From: Gemmatimonadales bacterium
GTDB lineage: Bacteria; Gemmatimonadota; Gemmatimonadetes; Longimicrobiales; Gaopeijiaceae
Assembly: GCA_007692605.1 (NCBI GenBank)
Contig: REBS01000107.1
Coordinates: 1-37,425, forward strand
Length of the DNA: 37,425 nt
Direction of reading: 5' to 3'
The notes under the pieces are model-generated. The model ran no database searches. It had not been told where the DNA came from and worked only from the letters and a program-made list of their open reading frames with translations. This document shows positions 8,016 through 15,466 of this stretch, piece by piece; within the stretch, counting starts at the first letter, position 1, and each line of letters opens with the position of its first letter. The position numbers and the translations under genes are program-made.

Positions 8016-8644
8016 TCCGATCGGATCCCGAGTCCCAGCCCGCCCGACCCAGCCGGCCCGAGCTGCCCAGCTCCGGGTCGAGGCGTACGGTAAGCATTCA
8101 ACTCGATCACCAGATCGCGGATCCTGCGGATCTGCCGCTCGACCACCTGAAGCGATTCCTCCTGCTCGGAACCCGGCTCTACATCAAGCAAGGTAAGCTG
8201 GACCTCGGCGAGTGCCGCAGTCAGAGGGTTGTTGATGTCATGCCGAACCGTGGCGAGGTCTGCCATCGCATGGCGAAACGAAAGGTACCCGGCGGCCGAT
8301 CCCCCTGCCGCCAGACGCTCCGAAACGCGAGCCGGGGACTCCGGCCATCCCGGACTCAGGGGGATCATCCGGACGTCCGAGGCATGCGAGGCCTGCAGCC
8401 CAGTCACAAGCAGAGGAGACCAGGCGGCGAGAGAGTGGGAGAGTCGAATCAGCAGGTCCCGAAGGGCATCGCCATCGACATCGTCGGAGATCAGGATCCA
8501 GCCGGGTGCGTGGTCAGAACCGGGGAAGGCATGCAGATCCCGGATGGGAACCGGGGCCCCCATTGGCTCCGGCAACGTCAGCCCCTCCACCCCGCCCGAC
8601 CTCAGCAGCGCCGAACCCGCCAGGTACAGGGGCCCGTTCGTCAT
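8012..8644 (-). CDS. DHp/HisKA-only protein lacking a kinase ATPase domain
   Basis: A 210-residue soluble protein. The C-terminal half holds a recognisable dimerisation/phospho-acceptor helix pair. An H box RHDINNPLTAAL has His at about 135 and is followed by a second helix ending near residue 190 (QIRRIRDLVIELNAY). No HATPase_c domain (N, G1 or G2 box) follows, and the protein ends in a short Gly/Pro-rich tail, so it cannot autophosphorylate by itself. The first 125 residues have no motif I can name. It overlaps the upstream gene by ATGA and the PilS-like gene by GTGA, so it is made together with both. It could act as a phosphotransfer intermediate (in the manner of Spo0B), as a dimerisation partner of PilS, or be a degraded kinase. 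The retained H box and intact overlaps argue against simple decay. Confidence 0.75.
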   Translation of the reverse strand: MTNGPLYLAGSALLRSGGVEGLTLPEPMGAPVPIRDLHAFPGSDHAPGWILISDDVDGDALRDLLIRLSHSLAAWSPLLVTGLQASHASDVRMIPLSPGWPESPARVSERLAAGGSAAGYLSFRHAMADLATVRHDINNPLTAALAEVQLTLLDVEPGSEQEESLQVVERQIRRIRDLVIELNAYRTPRPGAGQLGPAGSGGLGLGIRSE

Positions 8645-10110
8645 CGGCCCGAGGGAACCTCGAGGACCTGACCGGGATGGATACTCCCGGACCGAAGTCC
8701 ATTCGCGTCTCGGAGCGCGTCGACCGTGACGCCGTGAAGGTTCGCAATCACCCAGAGCGATTCGCCCCTCCGAACCTCATGCTGCACGATTCCGCCATTC
8801 TGCTCGCCCACCCCTGCCGTGAGCCCACTCGGGGACGAACTCCCGCCGGAGGGAATCGTGAGTTCCTGCCCCACCACGATTCTCGTTCCGGTGAGACCGT
8901 TTTCCCGCCGCAGATCGAGCTCCGAGACGCCATAGGACCGCGCGATCGCCCAGATGGATTCCCCACGGGCCACTTGGTGGACACGGGTGCGGGGCGACGC
9001 ATCGACACCGCTCGCTGCCCCGGGGCCGTCCACGTCGTCAGAGGAATCCGACGAACCGTCGAGCGTTGCCGATGTCCGGTCACCCGATTCCACCTCGCCG
9101 GTACCCGGCACCCCCTGCTCGGTCGTCGGCTCCGCGGTCGTGGACGCCTCCGCAGTCGATGACGCCTCCGCGACCCGAGTTGCGGGCTGCTGAGTCGGAG
9201 TCGCCGAAGGCACCGTCTGATACACGGGAATCCGAAGCACCTGACCGACATTGATCCGACTCCCCTGGATCCCGTTCTCGGCCTGAATGCGGGCGAGTGC
9301 CGCCCCATAGCGGCTCGCGATCAGGGTAAGCGTTTCCCCTCCCCGAACCGTATGGCGCACCCATTCGACCTCGACCGCAGGTCCTGCGTCGAGTTCCTCG
9401 ACGATGCGGTCGTTTCCGGTGATCTCAGCCACGTACTGAATGTAGGGGGTCGGATAGACGGCCAGGTGGTAATGGGGCGGGTTCCGTTCGTAGATCGCCT
9501 CGATCACACCCCGCCCTTCAAGCGAAAGGAGGGTGGACTCGAGCCAGCTCCGACAAGTGGCGCTCCCACTGCGGCGGAGGTCGACCGCCATCCCCGTGGG
9601 GTGGACCGATCGCGACGAGGCGTTGCGGGGCTGATTCGAGATCGGGCGGGTCAGGCTGGTCACCACCAGCTTCTCGCCGCACGCGGCACGATACTGCTGG
9701 CTCAACCGGTCCAGAAACACCCGAACTTCGGGCCGCGCGTATGGATAGGACACGTTATGGAGATCCAGATCCCGAGTCGGCACGATCGGCACGAGGTACC
9801 CGAGTTCCACGAACCGGGTGACCTCTTCAGGGGTTCTCAGGTAGCTGAAGTTGTGGAGCTGTGCCTGTCGGTTCTGGCGATCCAGTGAGGCCTGGCCTCC
9901 GCGCAGGGTCTGCGCCGCGAGTTCATCGGTCCCCAGCACCGAGGAATTCGGCAGTCCGATGAGGCTCGAGGAAATCACGAGCCCCGCCGCGAGCGCGACG
10001 CGCCCACCCCACGATCCGATCGAGTTCCCGGTCCGCGACCCCCTCCGTACCTCGAACCGGAAAGGGATTCGCGACTCGCTCCGCCGTCTGCAGCCAGAAA
10101 CTTTCCACAT
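8641..10110 (-). CDS. Exported protein with M15-like peptidase domain and three LysM repeats
   Basis: A 489-residue protein probably acting on or binding peptidoglycan. A hydrophobic segment at about 37-54 looks like a signal or anchor after a basic N-terminus of 37 residues, which is long. Residues 75-225 contain SVHPTGMAVDL and PPHYHLAVYP. These match the His-x6-Asp and His-x-His zinc ligands of M15/VanY-type peptidases (H170, D177, H213/H215); I believe this is the DUF5715-type family. LysM repeats lie at about 252-296, 377-421 and 442-487, each with a GE(S/T)L or GESIW start and NVGQ/VVGQ/HPGQ end. The first and second are separated by a Ser/Thr/Glu-rich linker of about 80 residues. GAGGA nine bases upstream supports the ATG. 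It heads the overlapped run leading to pilSR. Whether it is a hydrolase or only a wall-binding protein is not settled. Confidence 0.82.
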   Translation of the reverse strand: MWKVSGCRRRSESRIPFRFEVRRGSRTGNSIGSWGGRVALAAGLVISSSLIGLPNSSVLGTDELAAQTLRGGQASLDRQNRQAQLHNFSYLRTPEEVTRFVELGYLVPIVPTRDLDLHNVSYPYARPEVRVFLDRLSQQYRAACGEKLVVTSLTRPISNQPRNASSRSVHPTGMAVDLRRSGSATCRSWLESTLLSLEGRGVIEAIYERNPPHYHLAVYPTPYIQYVAEITGNDRIVEELDAGPAVEVEWVRHTVRGGETLTLIASRYGAALARIQAENGIQGSRINVGQVLRIPVYQTVPSATPTQQPATRVAEASSTAEASTTAEPTTEQGVPGTGEVESGDRTSATLDGSSDSSDDVDGPGAASGVDASPRTRVHQVARGESIWAIARSYGVSELDLRRENGLTGTRIVVGQELTIPSGGSSSPSGLTAGVGEQNGGIVQHEVRRGESLWVIANLHGVTVDALRDANGLRSGSIHPGQVLEVPSGR

Positions 10111-10161
10111 ACGCCGAAGTCCTCAAGTAAGATCGGAAGGTGAAACTCGGGCCAGACCTGA

Positions 10162-10239
10162 CTGGCCGGACACGCATCTCATTGCTCCGACGCACATCGG
10201 CCTGGCCGGAAGCGAATCCCACTGCCCCGACGCACATCG
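10162..10239. repeat. Two imperfect 38-bp direct repeats with 40-bp period
   Basis: Units 10162-10199 and 10202-10239 share CTGGCCGGA at the left and CCGACGCACATCG at the right, with scattered mismatches between. Each unit can be split into two related halves of about 20 bp (GATGTGCGTCGG-like and GATGCGTGTCCGG-like on the minus strand). Weaker copies continue to about 10320. They lie in the transcribed leader or promoter region of the LysM gene. Confidence 0.6.
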
Positions 10240-10357
10240 AACCGATCGGAACAGCATCCGGGAGACCGGATGCGAACGCGCCCGACCCGATGCGGACCAC
10301 GCCGTCCTGATGCGCGCCGACCAGACCGGGACACGCCCAGATGTCCGCGGAGCTTCA

Positions 10358-10363
10358 ACTATA
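10358..10363 (-). promoter_or_regulatory. Possible -10 element for the LysM-pilSR run
   Basis: On the minus strand TATAGT sits in a less GC-rich stretch about 250 bases upstream of the LysM start. A hexamer with only weak -35 similarity lies 17 bases further up. This is a visual match only. Confidence 0.3.
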
Positions 10364-10525
10364 GCGGATCCCAATAGCGCGCATCACGCATCCTCGAAAG
10401 GGTATCCTCCGCGCGCGAATCCTCAACTCGATGGATAAACATATGATTCCTTCCACGCAAGCCCGGGCTCCGATCGTGTCGGGTGGATCGGCGGGGACAG
10501 TACAAGGTCACGTCCCGCACCCGCG

Positions 10526-11419
10526 TCACCGAACGACCCGGAACTCCCGTTCAATCGGATGAAAGGGGGACTGTACGATCATCCCATCCCCATCGACCAA
10601 CTCGAGTTGGAGCACGTGCTCACCCTCGGGCATACCGAGCAGCAGGTGCGGAGCCCACTCCGACATGAGAAACTGACGCTCCCCATTCACGGTCAACCGG
10701 ACCCGGTACCCACCATCCGAGAGCCGGACGTTCGCAATGAAGTAGTCCACCAGAATCGAATCCGCCATCGCTCCTTCGTACTCACCCTGCGGTCGAGAAT
10801 AGATAAGTGTCGGCCCCCATTCTTCCGGCGCTGGATGTGCCGCGGGCTCCTCCCCGACCACGATCAGTCGCTGTGCCAGGGCCCCCGGAGTCTTCACGGA
10901 CTCGTGCCAGTCCCGACCAGGAAAAGCCCTGAGTACATGGGTTCCCGCGGGAAGGTCCTCGAGGACGACCGGCTCCGACGCATCGTAGATCGCCTGGTAG
11001 GACCGATCGTTCACGATGAAATGAATGTGCTGCCCGTCCGGAGCCCGAGCAATGCCACGCTCATCGCCCTCGGGCGTCGGCACGCCCAACTCATAGCCTG
11101 AGAGCGAGAACCGTACCTCGACCGCCTCACCCTCCGCGAAGCGGGAGCCAGCGTCGGGAGTCGAAAAGCCCATGCGCGCATTGGGGTACGAAGGCCCCAC
11201 ATCGGCAGAACGCACCAACTCGACACCCGCCAGCGGAGAGGAAGGGTCGACCTCTCCGACTACCTCGACGACCTCACTCGGTCCCAGCTGCGGCCCACCC
11301 TCAGCCGCATCCGGTTGCTCCTGCTGATCCCCACATCCCGCCAGGCCCAGCAGCCCAACCGTCAACCAGGCAACCCCGACCCGACCCGACCTGCTCTCCA
11401 TCCAGCACCCGATGCCCAT
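10526..11419 (-). CDS. Predicted lipoprotein of unknown function
   Basis: A 297-residue secreted lipoprotein: a basic start, a hydrophobic core (VAWLTVGLLGLAG) and a lipobox ending at Cys29, followed by an acidic, Gln-rich spacer. The mature part looks all-beta. Segments such as IHFIVNDRSYQAIYD and LPAGTHVLRAFPGRDWHES, and the second half with VNGERQFL and EGEHVLQLEL, look like two related beta-sandwich modules. That suggests a ligand- or surface-binding protein rather than an enzyme; no catalytic motif is seen. GGGGGAGG just before the ATG at 11419 supports that start, although the spacing is short. An alternative ATG at 11401 would give a more standard signal length. It is separated by 415 bases from the LysM gene and is probably transcribed on its own. 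Confidence 0.8.
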   Translation of the reverse strand: MGIGCWMESRSGRVGVAWLTVGLLGLAGCGDQQEQPDAAEGGPQLGPSEVVEVVGEVDPSSPLAGVELVRSADVGPSYPNARMGFSTPDAGSRFAEGEAVEVRFSLSGYELGVPTPEGDERGIARAPDGQHIHFIVNDRSYQAIYDASEPVVLEDLPAGTHVLRAFPGRDWHESVKTPGALAQRLIVVGEEPAAHPAPEEWGPTLIYSRPQGEYEGAMADSILVDYFIANVRLSDGGYRVRLTVNGERQFLMSEWAPHLLLGMPEGEHVLQLELVDGDGMIVQSPFHPIEREFRVVR

Positions 11420-11696
11420 GCGCCTCCCCCATATTGAACGCTAAGTAACGATCGATGACCGGCTTCTCGAGACCCGCTACACGCATTGTGTCGCGACCCC
11501 GAGCGCCCTCGCTCTTATCTCGAGACTGGCAGCAGGGTTCCCTCTACCCGGCAACCCAGGTTTCGGAACACAACCCCATCCTGGTCCCGGAACCCCACCC
11601 GTGGCCCTCGCGGGTTGTCCGAAGGAGGTGTTGGTCGGAGGCGAGTCTGCCCCCAATACCCATGGGCTCGCCCCAGCGGATCCGCTTGGTTCCCGC

Positions 11697-13103
11697 ATGG
11701 ACCTCAGACACCGCTCATTGGATCCCGCTGATCGGGGCCTTCGCATCCCCCCGGGACGAACGCCCTCGATCCCACCCCCCGCATGCTCCACGATCCGACG
11801 GCTCATCGAAGAGGAGCTCCTGGACGAAATGCGCCGATTCCGCTTCCCGCTCGCACAGGGATGGATCTGCCCTCGCTGTCACTCGACCCGGACCATCCGC
11901 TGGGGCCGGTCGGGCTCGCGTCAACGCTATCGATGCAAGGGTTGCCAACGAACCTTCAACGACCTGACGGGGACTCACCTCGCGGGCACGAAGTACCTTC
12001 ATCTATGGCCGGCCTTTGCCTGGTGCATGGCGCTTGCACTTCCGGTTCGAGAAGTCTCGGCGCGCCTCGGGATCAACAAGGACACCGCTCTCCGCTGGAG
12101 GCACCGACTGTCGGAAGCCTACGAGCGGCGGTACTCAGGCCCGATCCGGGACACTGAGGTCGCGATCAGTGCGCACCTGCAGAGGACTTCGGAGAAGGGC
12201 CTGCGTCCGCAGAATCGTGAGCCTCGCAGAGTCAGCCGCTACCCATTTCGTGGGCTTCTCTCCGATCGGGAGCAGGTGGTCGTACTGTTCTTCTCGACCC
12301 GCACTTCAGGACCGACAGGATTCACCGCGATCCGACTTCGCGCCGGGCAGCCGTCATCCTTTCACTGGGAGCTCCTCCTCGACTCCCTCCTGACCGGCAA
12401 GACGGATCTGATCACTCGAACAGGAAAATTCAGCGGCTTGTGCACCTACGCTCGGAGGGCCGGGCACCGAATCATCGACCCAACCAGAAAACCCGGGGTG
12501 CCCCTTACCCCGGGAGTCAAAGGGGCCCCACCGCCGGCGCAACGAGAGGTCGCCCTGGGGATGATCCAGAGCGCCCAGGCTCATCGATCCAGCTGGAGGC
12601 GGTGGATTCCCCGGTTTCATGGCATCGCCACTCGCTACGTGCGTCACTACCTGGCCTGGCATAAGCACCTGGTCGGACTCACCCCGGGTGGGCCCGGCAA
12701 CCCCGTATCCGGCCTCGTTGCGGAAAATCACATCGGGATGGGGCGCTTGGCAGTGGAAATCCTGAAGCCGGCGTTCGCCCCTCCCGGTCCTTCCTGGACG
12801 CCCCCAGCTCCCCCCACCACTCACCCCCTCCTGCCGGGCGCCAACATCTCCCTGGGACATCGTGCGAGGGCTTCGCGGAGGGGTGCGATGTCGGGGGGGC
12901 GCTGGGGACTCCATGCGCTCCTGGAGCCGGAGCGACCGGAGGATGCCCCCCAACCTTTCTCGGGGAGGCCTCCACCTCCATCCAGCCGATCCTGGCCGCG
13001 TCCACCGCGGGCTCTCGGGTTCGGCAGGTGGGAGTTCCGCCTGGAACATCCTTCGCCACCATCCGACCCTTCTCCTTCACAGCAAGACGGGGACGAGCCA
13101 TGA
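11697..13103 (+). CDS. IS1595/ISXO2-like transposase relative with apparently lost catalytic residues
   Basis: The first recognisable part is a zinc ribbon, CPRC followed by CKGC about 19 residues later (11868-11945), then FNDLTGTHLAGTK and a helix-turn-helix (VREVSARLGINKDTALRW). This order matches IS1595-type transposases. A recognisable family C-terminus follows near 12590-12680 (RRWIPRFHGIATRYVRHYLAW). The positions where the family carries its DD(N/E) residues do not match. The DET-like site reads AISAHL (about 12160), the SDG-like site reads TRTG (about 12410), and the Asn before YHSR is replaced by SAQAHRS. It is therefore probably inactive. The last 140 codons are proline-rich and resemble no transposase. 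Third codon positions look less GC-rich than in neighbours. No terminal inverted repeats were found. The start is uncertain (GTG 11601, ATG 11697 or ATG 11829). It may be a domesticated DNA-binding protein or a decaying remnant. Confidence 0.6.
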   Translation: MDLRHRSLDPADRGLRIPPGRTPSIPPPACSTIRRLIEEELLDEMRRFRFPLAQGWICPRCHSTRTIRWGRSGSRQRYRCKGCQRTFNDLTGTHLAGTKYLHLWPAFAWCMALALPVREVSARLGINKDTALRWRHRLSEAYERRYSGPIRDTEVAISAHLQRTSEKGLRPQNREPRRVSRYPFRGLLSDREQVVVLFFSTRTSGPTGFTAIRLRAGQPSSFHWELLLDSLLTGKTDLITRTGKFSGLCTYARRAGHRIIDPTRKPGVPLTPGVKGAPPPAQREVALGMIQSAQAHRSSWRRWIPRFHGIATRYVRHYLAWHKHLVGLTPGGPGNPVSGLVAENHIGMGRLAVEILKPAFAPPGPSWTPPAPPTTHPLLPGANISLGHRARASRRGAMSGGRWGLHALLEPERPEDAPQPFSGRPPPPSSRSWPRPPRALGFGRWEFRLEHPSPPSDPSPSQQDGDEP

Positions 13104-13145
13104 AAGCGGCCCGCCCCCGTCAGACTGGATCGTTCGGATGTTCGG

Positions 13146-13778
13146 TCAGCGGATCCAGCCACCCTTTGCATCGGCGTACTTCGCACCCACCACATCCCAG
13201 TTCACCACGTTCCAGAACGCCTTGAGGTAGTCGGGGCGTCGATTCTGGTAGTTGAGGTAGTACGCGTGCTCCCACACATCGACCCCGAGGATGGGCGTCG
13301 AACCGTTGATGAGGGGCGAATCCTGGTTGGCGGTTGCGGTGACCTTCAGCGATCCGAAGGGATCGACGACAAGCCATCCCCACCCGGAACCAAACTGCCC
13401 GGCTGCGGCAGACGAGAACTGCTCCTTGAACGCATCGAAGGATCCGAACGCCTTGTCGATCGCACCAGCGAGTTCACCGGTCGGCTTGGAGCTCCCCCCG
13501 GGCTTCAGCGTTTCCCAGAAGAGCGCATGGTTGAGGTAGCCGCCACCGTTGTTTCGGACGGCACCCCGAACGGACTCCGGGAGCGCGAGCAGCCCACGCA
13601 GGAGCGCTTCGGCATCGTACTGGTGAAGGTCCTCGTGATCTTCCAGGGCTGCATTGAGCTTGGTCGTATAGCCGTTATGATGCTTGGAGTGATGGATCTC
13701 CATGGTGCGAGCGTCAATGTGGGGCTCAAGGGCGTCGTGCGCGTAGCCGAGATCGGGCAATTGGTGTGGATAGGCCAT
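13146..13778 (-). CDS. sodA: Manganese superoxide dismutase
   Basis: This enzyme dismutates superoxide to oxygen and hydrogen peroxide. With the ATG at 13778 it is 210 residues, the normal family length; GGAGG eight bases upstream fixes this start and rejects a longer frame to 13934. Metal ligands are visible as H29 (MEIHHSKHH), H84 (YLNHALFW), D167 and H171 ([10 protein letters not shown]). Residues that separate Mn from Fe enzymes favour Mn. A Gly (NNGGGY) occupies the place of the Fe-type Gln, and Gln152 in TANQDSPL matches MnSOD Gln146. No signal peptide is seen, so it should be cytoplasmic. It is divergent from the DNA polymerase IV gene across 278 bases. Confidence 0.96.
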   Translation of the reverse strand: MAYPHQLPDLGYAHDALEPHIDARTMEIHHSKHHNGYTTKLNAALEDHEDLHQYDAEALLRGLLALPESVRGAVRNNGGGYLNHALFWETLKPGGSSKPTGELAGAIDKAFGSFDAFKEQFSSAAAGQFGSGWGWLVVDPFGSLKVTATANQDSPLINGSTPILGVDVWEHAYYLNYQNRRPDYLKAFWNVVNWDVVGAKYADAKGGWIR

Positions 13779-14056
13779 GAAATGGACCTCCGGGTTGCGG
13801 GTGAAGATGCGGTTGTGGACAGCGGCAGGCATCAGCCAACGCTTCGGCCATCGGCCAAGCGGGTTGATGCCCTTGTTTCCGGGTGTCGAAACGTCTGTGC
13901 GTGGAGGAACCCCTGACTCCGGTGGCCGTTCCATGACCCATCATCCTTCCGACCGAATCGCCGACGCGTCCCGGTGTAGAAGGGGGGAGCACGCCTGGGG
14001 CCTGAACCCTCGCCTCCGGCGCGACACTTCCGAGGTCCGTAGAAGGGAGCCTTTCC

Positions 14057-15340
14057 GTGGATGGTGAAAGAACGAGGGAGGAGCTGAAACGGGGTCACCG
14101 GCGCATCCTTCTTCTCGACTGCGACGCCTTCTTCGTTCAGGTCGCCCAGCTCGAAGACCCGGAGGGGGCGGGTCGGGCGCGCCTGCTTCTGGTTGGAGGC
14201 TCAGCCTCGGGGCGGGGCGTCGTGACCTCCGCCTCCTACGAGGCCCGCACGTTCGGGGTGCACTCGGCCATGCCGATGGCCGAAGCGCTCCGTCTCTGCC
14301 CTGACGCTCTCGTGGTCCCGGTCCCCCGGGGGGCCTGCAGCGAGCGCAGTCGCGCCATCCGGGAGGTCCTCGGATCCCTGTCGCCCGTCGTTCAGGCGGC
14401 ATCGATCGATGAATTCTACCTGGATCTCTCGGGGACCGAGCGACTGCTTCGGTCGGAGTCGCTTGCAGCCACGGCCCGGAGAATCCGTGAGCGGGTCCTC
14501 GACCAGACCGATATTTCGGTCTCGATCGGCGGCGGAACCGGTCGGCTCGTTGCGAAGCTGGCCGCCGGTCGGGCCAAACCGGCGGGCGTCCATATCGTGC
14601 CGCCCGGAGAGGAGGCCAGCTTCCTGACATCCTTCGAACTCTCGCAGATCCCGGGTGTGGGTCCCACCCTGCTCGAAGCCCTCAACAACCGAGGCCTGAA
14701 GAGCGTTCGCGACCTGGTCGGTGTCGAGGAGGCGTGGCTGCGACGATGGTTCGGAGAGGCCCGGGGACGCTGGCTCTGGGAGCGGTCCCGCGGAATCGAT
14801 CCATCGCCGGTGGTGGCAGAAGAGGAACGCAAGTCGATCAGTTCGGAGCGTACGTTCCACACGGATCTGGCGGACCCGGACCTCCTGGAGCGTCATCTAC
14901 TCCAACTCGTCCTTTCCGTCGGAGAGTCCATGCGCGGCAAGGGGCTTTCGGCGCGCACGGTCACCGTGAAGGTCCGGGATGCCGACTTTCGAACACGACA
15001 GTCCTCGCAGACCATCGAGCAGCCACTCGAGTCGGACCGCCTGCTCTTCGAACTGGCCCGGGAGATGGTCCGAACGCTGAGGAAGCGCCGGTCCACCCCT
15101 ACCCGCCTGATCGGGGTCGGCGTCTCCAACTTCGACGCGGCGGGCGGCGCCAGACAGCTCTCGATGCTCGACGAACACCCGGCGGAAGAGTCCGATCGAG
15201 ACCGAACCCTCTCGCGGCTGGGTGATGAACTCCGGGCCCGCTTCGGCCGCGAGGCGCTCCTCCCCGGCCGAATCATTCCCGACCCATCGACCGACCGCAG
15301 GATCGGATCGGACCCCGGCACGAGGGACGAGCAGGACTAG
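14057..15340 (+). CDS. dinB: DNA polymerase IV (Y family, DinB-like)
   Basis: An error-prone translesion polymerase of 427 residues. It starts with GTG, with GGGAG seven bases upstream. Palm motifs are DCDAFFVQVAQ (metal ligand D21, steric-gate Phe26), YEARTFGVHSAMP and SIDEFYLDLSG (D118/E119). A helix-hairpin-helix thumb follows (IPGVGPTLLEALNNRGLKSV), then the little-finger domain. QLSML at 367-371 fits the beta-clamp binding consensus and lies 56 residues from the end, followed by a helical tail with GDELRARFGREALL. All catalytic acids are present. No SOS box was recognised in the 278-base divergent region shared with sodA. Confidence 0.93.
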   Translation: MDGERTREELKRGHRRILLLDCDAFFVQVAQLEDPEGAGRARLLLVGGSASGRGVVTSASYEARTFGVHSAMPMAEALRLCPDALVVPVPRGACSERSRAIREVLGSLSPVVQAASIDEFYLDLSGTERLLRSESLAATARRIRERVLDQTDISVSIGGGTGRLVAKLAAGRAKPAGVHIVPPGEEASFLTSFELSQIPGVGPTLLEALNNRGLKSVRDLVGVEEAWLRRWFGEARGRWLWERSRGIDPSPVVAEEERKSISSERTFHTDLADPDLLERHLLQLVLSVGESMRGKGLSARTVTVKVRDADFRTRQSSQTIEQPLESDRLLFELAREMVRTLRKRRSTPTRLIGVGVSNFDAAGGARQLSMLDEHPAEESDRDRTLSRLGDELRARFGREALLPGRIIPDPSTDRRIGSDPGTRDEQD

Positions 15341-15466
15341 TCGCAGACGCCCACGGCCGTTGGGAGGGCTGCGCAGCGGTGGGGCCCGGACCGCGACGGG
15401 CTGAGAGGCGTGCTGGCCGTGGCGGGGACGGAGGCGTGCTTCCGCCCCCGCCCCCGCGCCCACGGA

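Larger units (their letters stand above)
10111..10525 (-). other. 415-bp leader/intergenic region before the LysM gene
   Basis: No gene is supported here. The region carries the promoter for the LysM-pilSR run and an array of imperfect short repeats. It is less GC-rich at 10355-10450 than its surroundings, including CATATG at 10441-10446. Short open frames are GATGCG-type repeat translations without Shine-Dalgarno sequences and are not called. No clear terminator was found after the lipoprotein stop at 10526; only an imperfect GCGGGAC/GTCCCCGC pair is present. Confidence 0.5.

Noticed and set aside
5052-8093. 1,013-codon open frame on the plus strand
   Set aside because: It is antisense to the pilR- and pilS-like genes, which have complete domain motifs. 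Long open antisense frames are expected at this GC content.
10162-10239. CRISPR-like repeat pair
   Set aside because: Only two clear units, with internal mismatches and no unique spacers between them. No cas gene is nearby.
12690-13100. Independent genes on either strand after the transposase-like core
   Set aside because: The frames are proline/arginine-rich, overlap each other, lack ribosome sites and show no motif.
13146-13934. N-terminally extended superoxide dismutase with possible targeting sequence
   Set aside because: The extension has no signal-peptide character, and GGAGG is correctly placed for the ATG at 13778.
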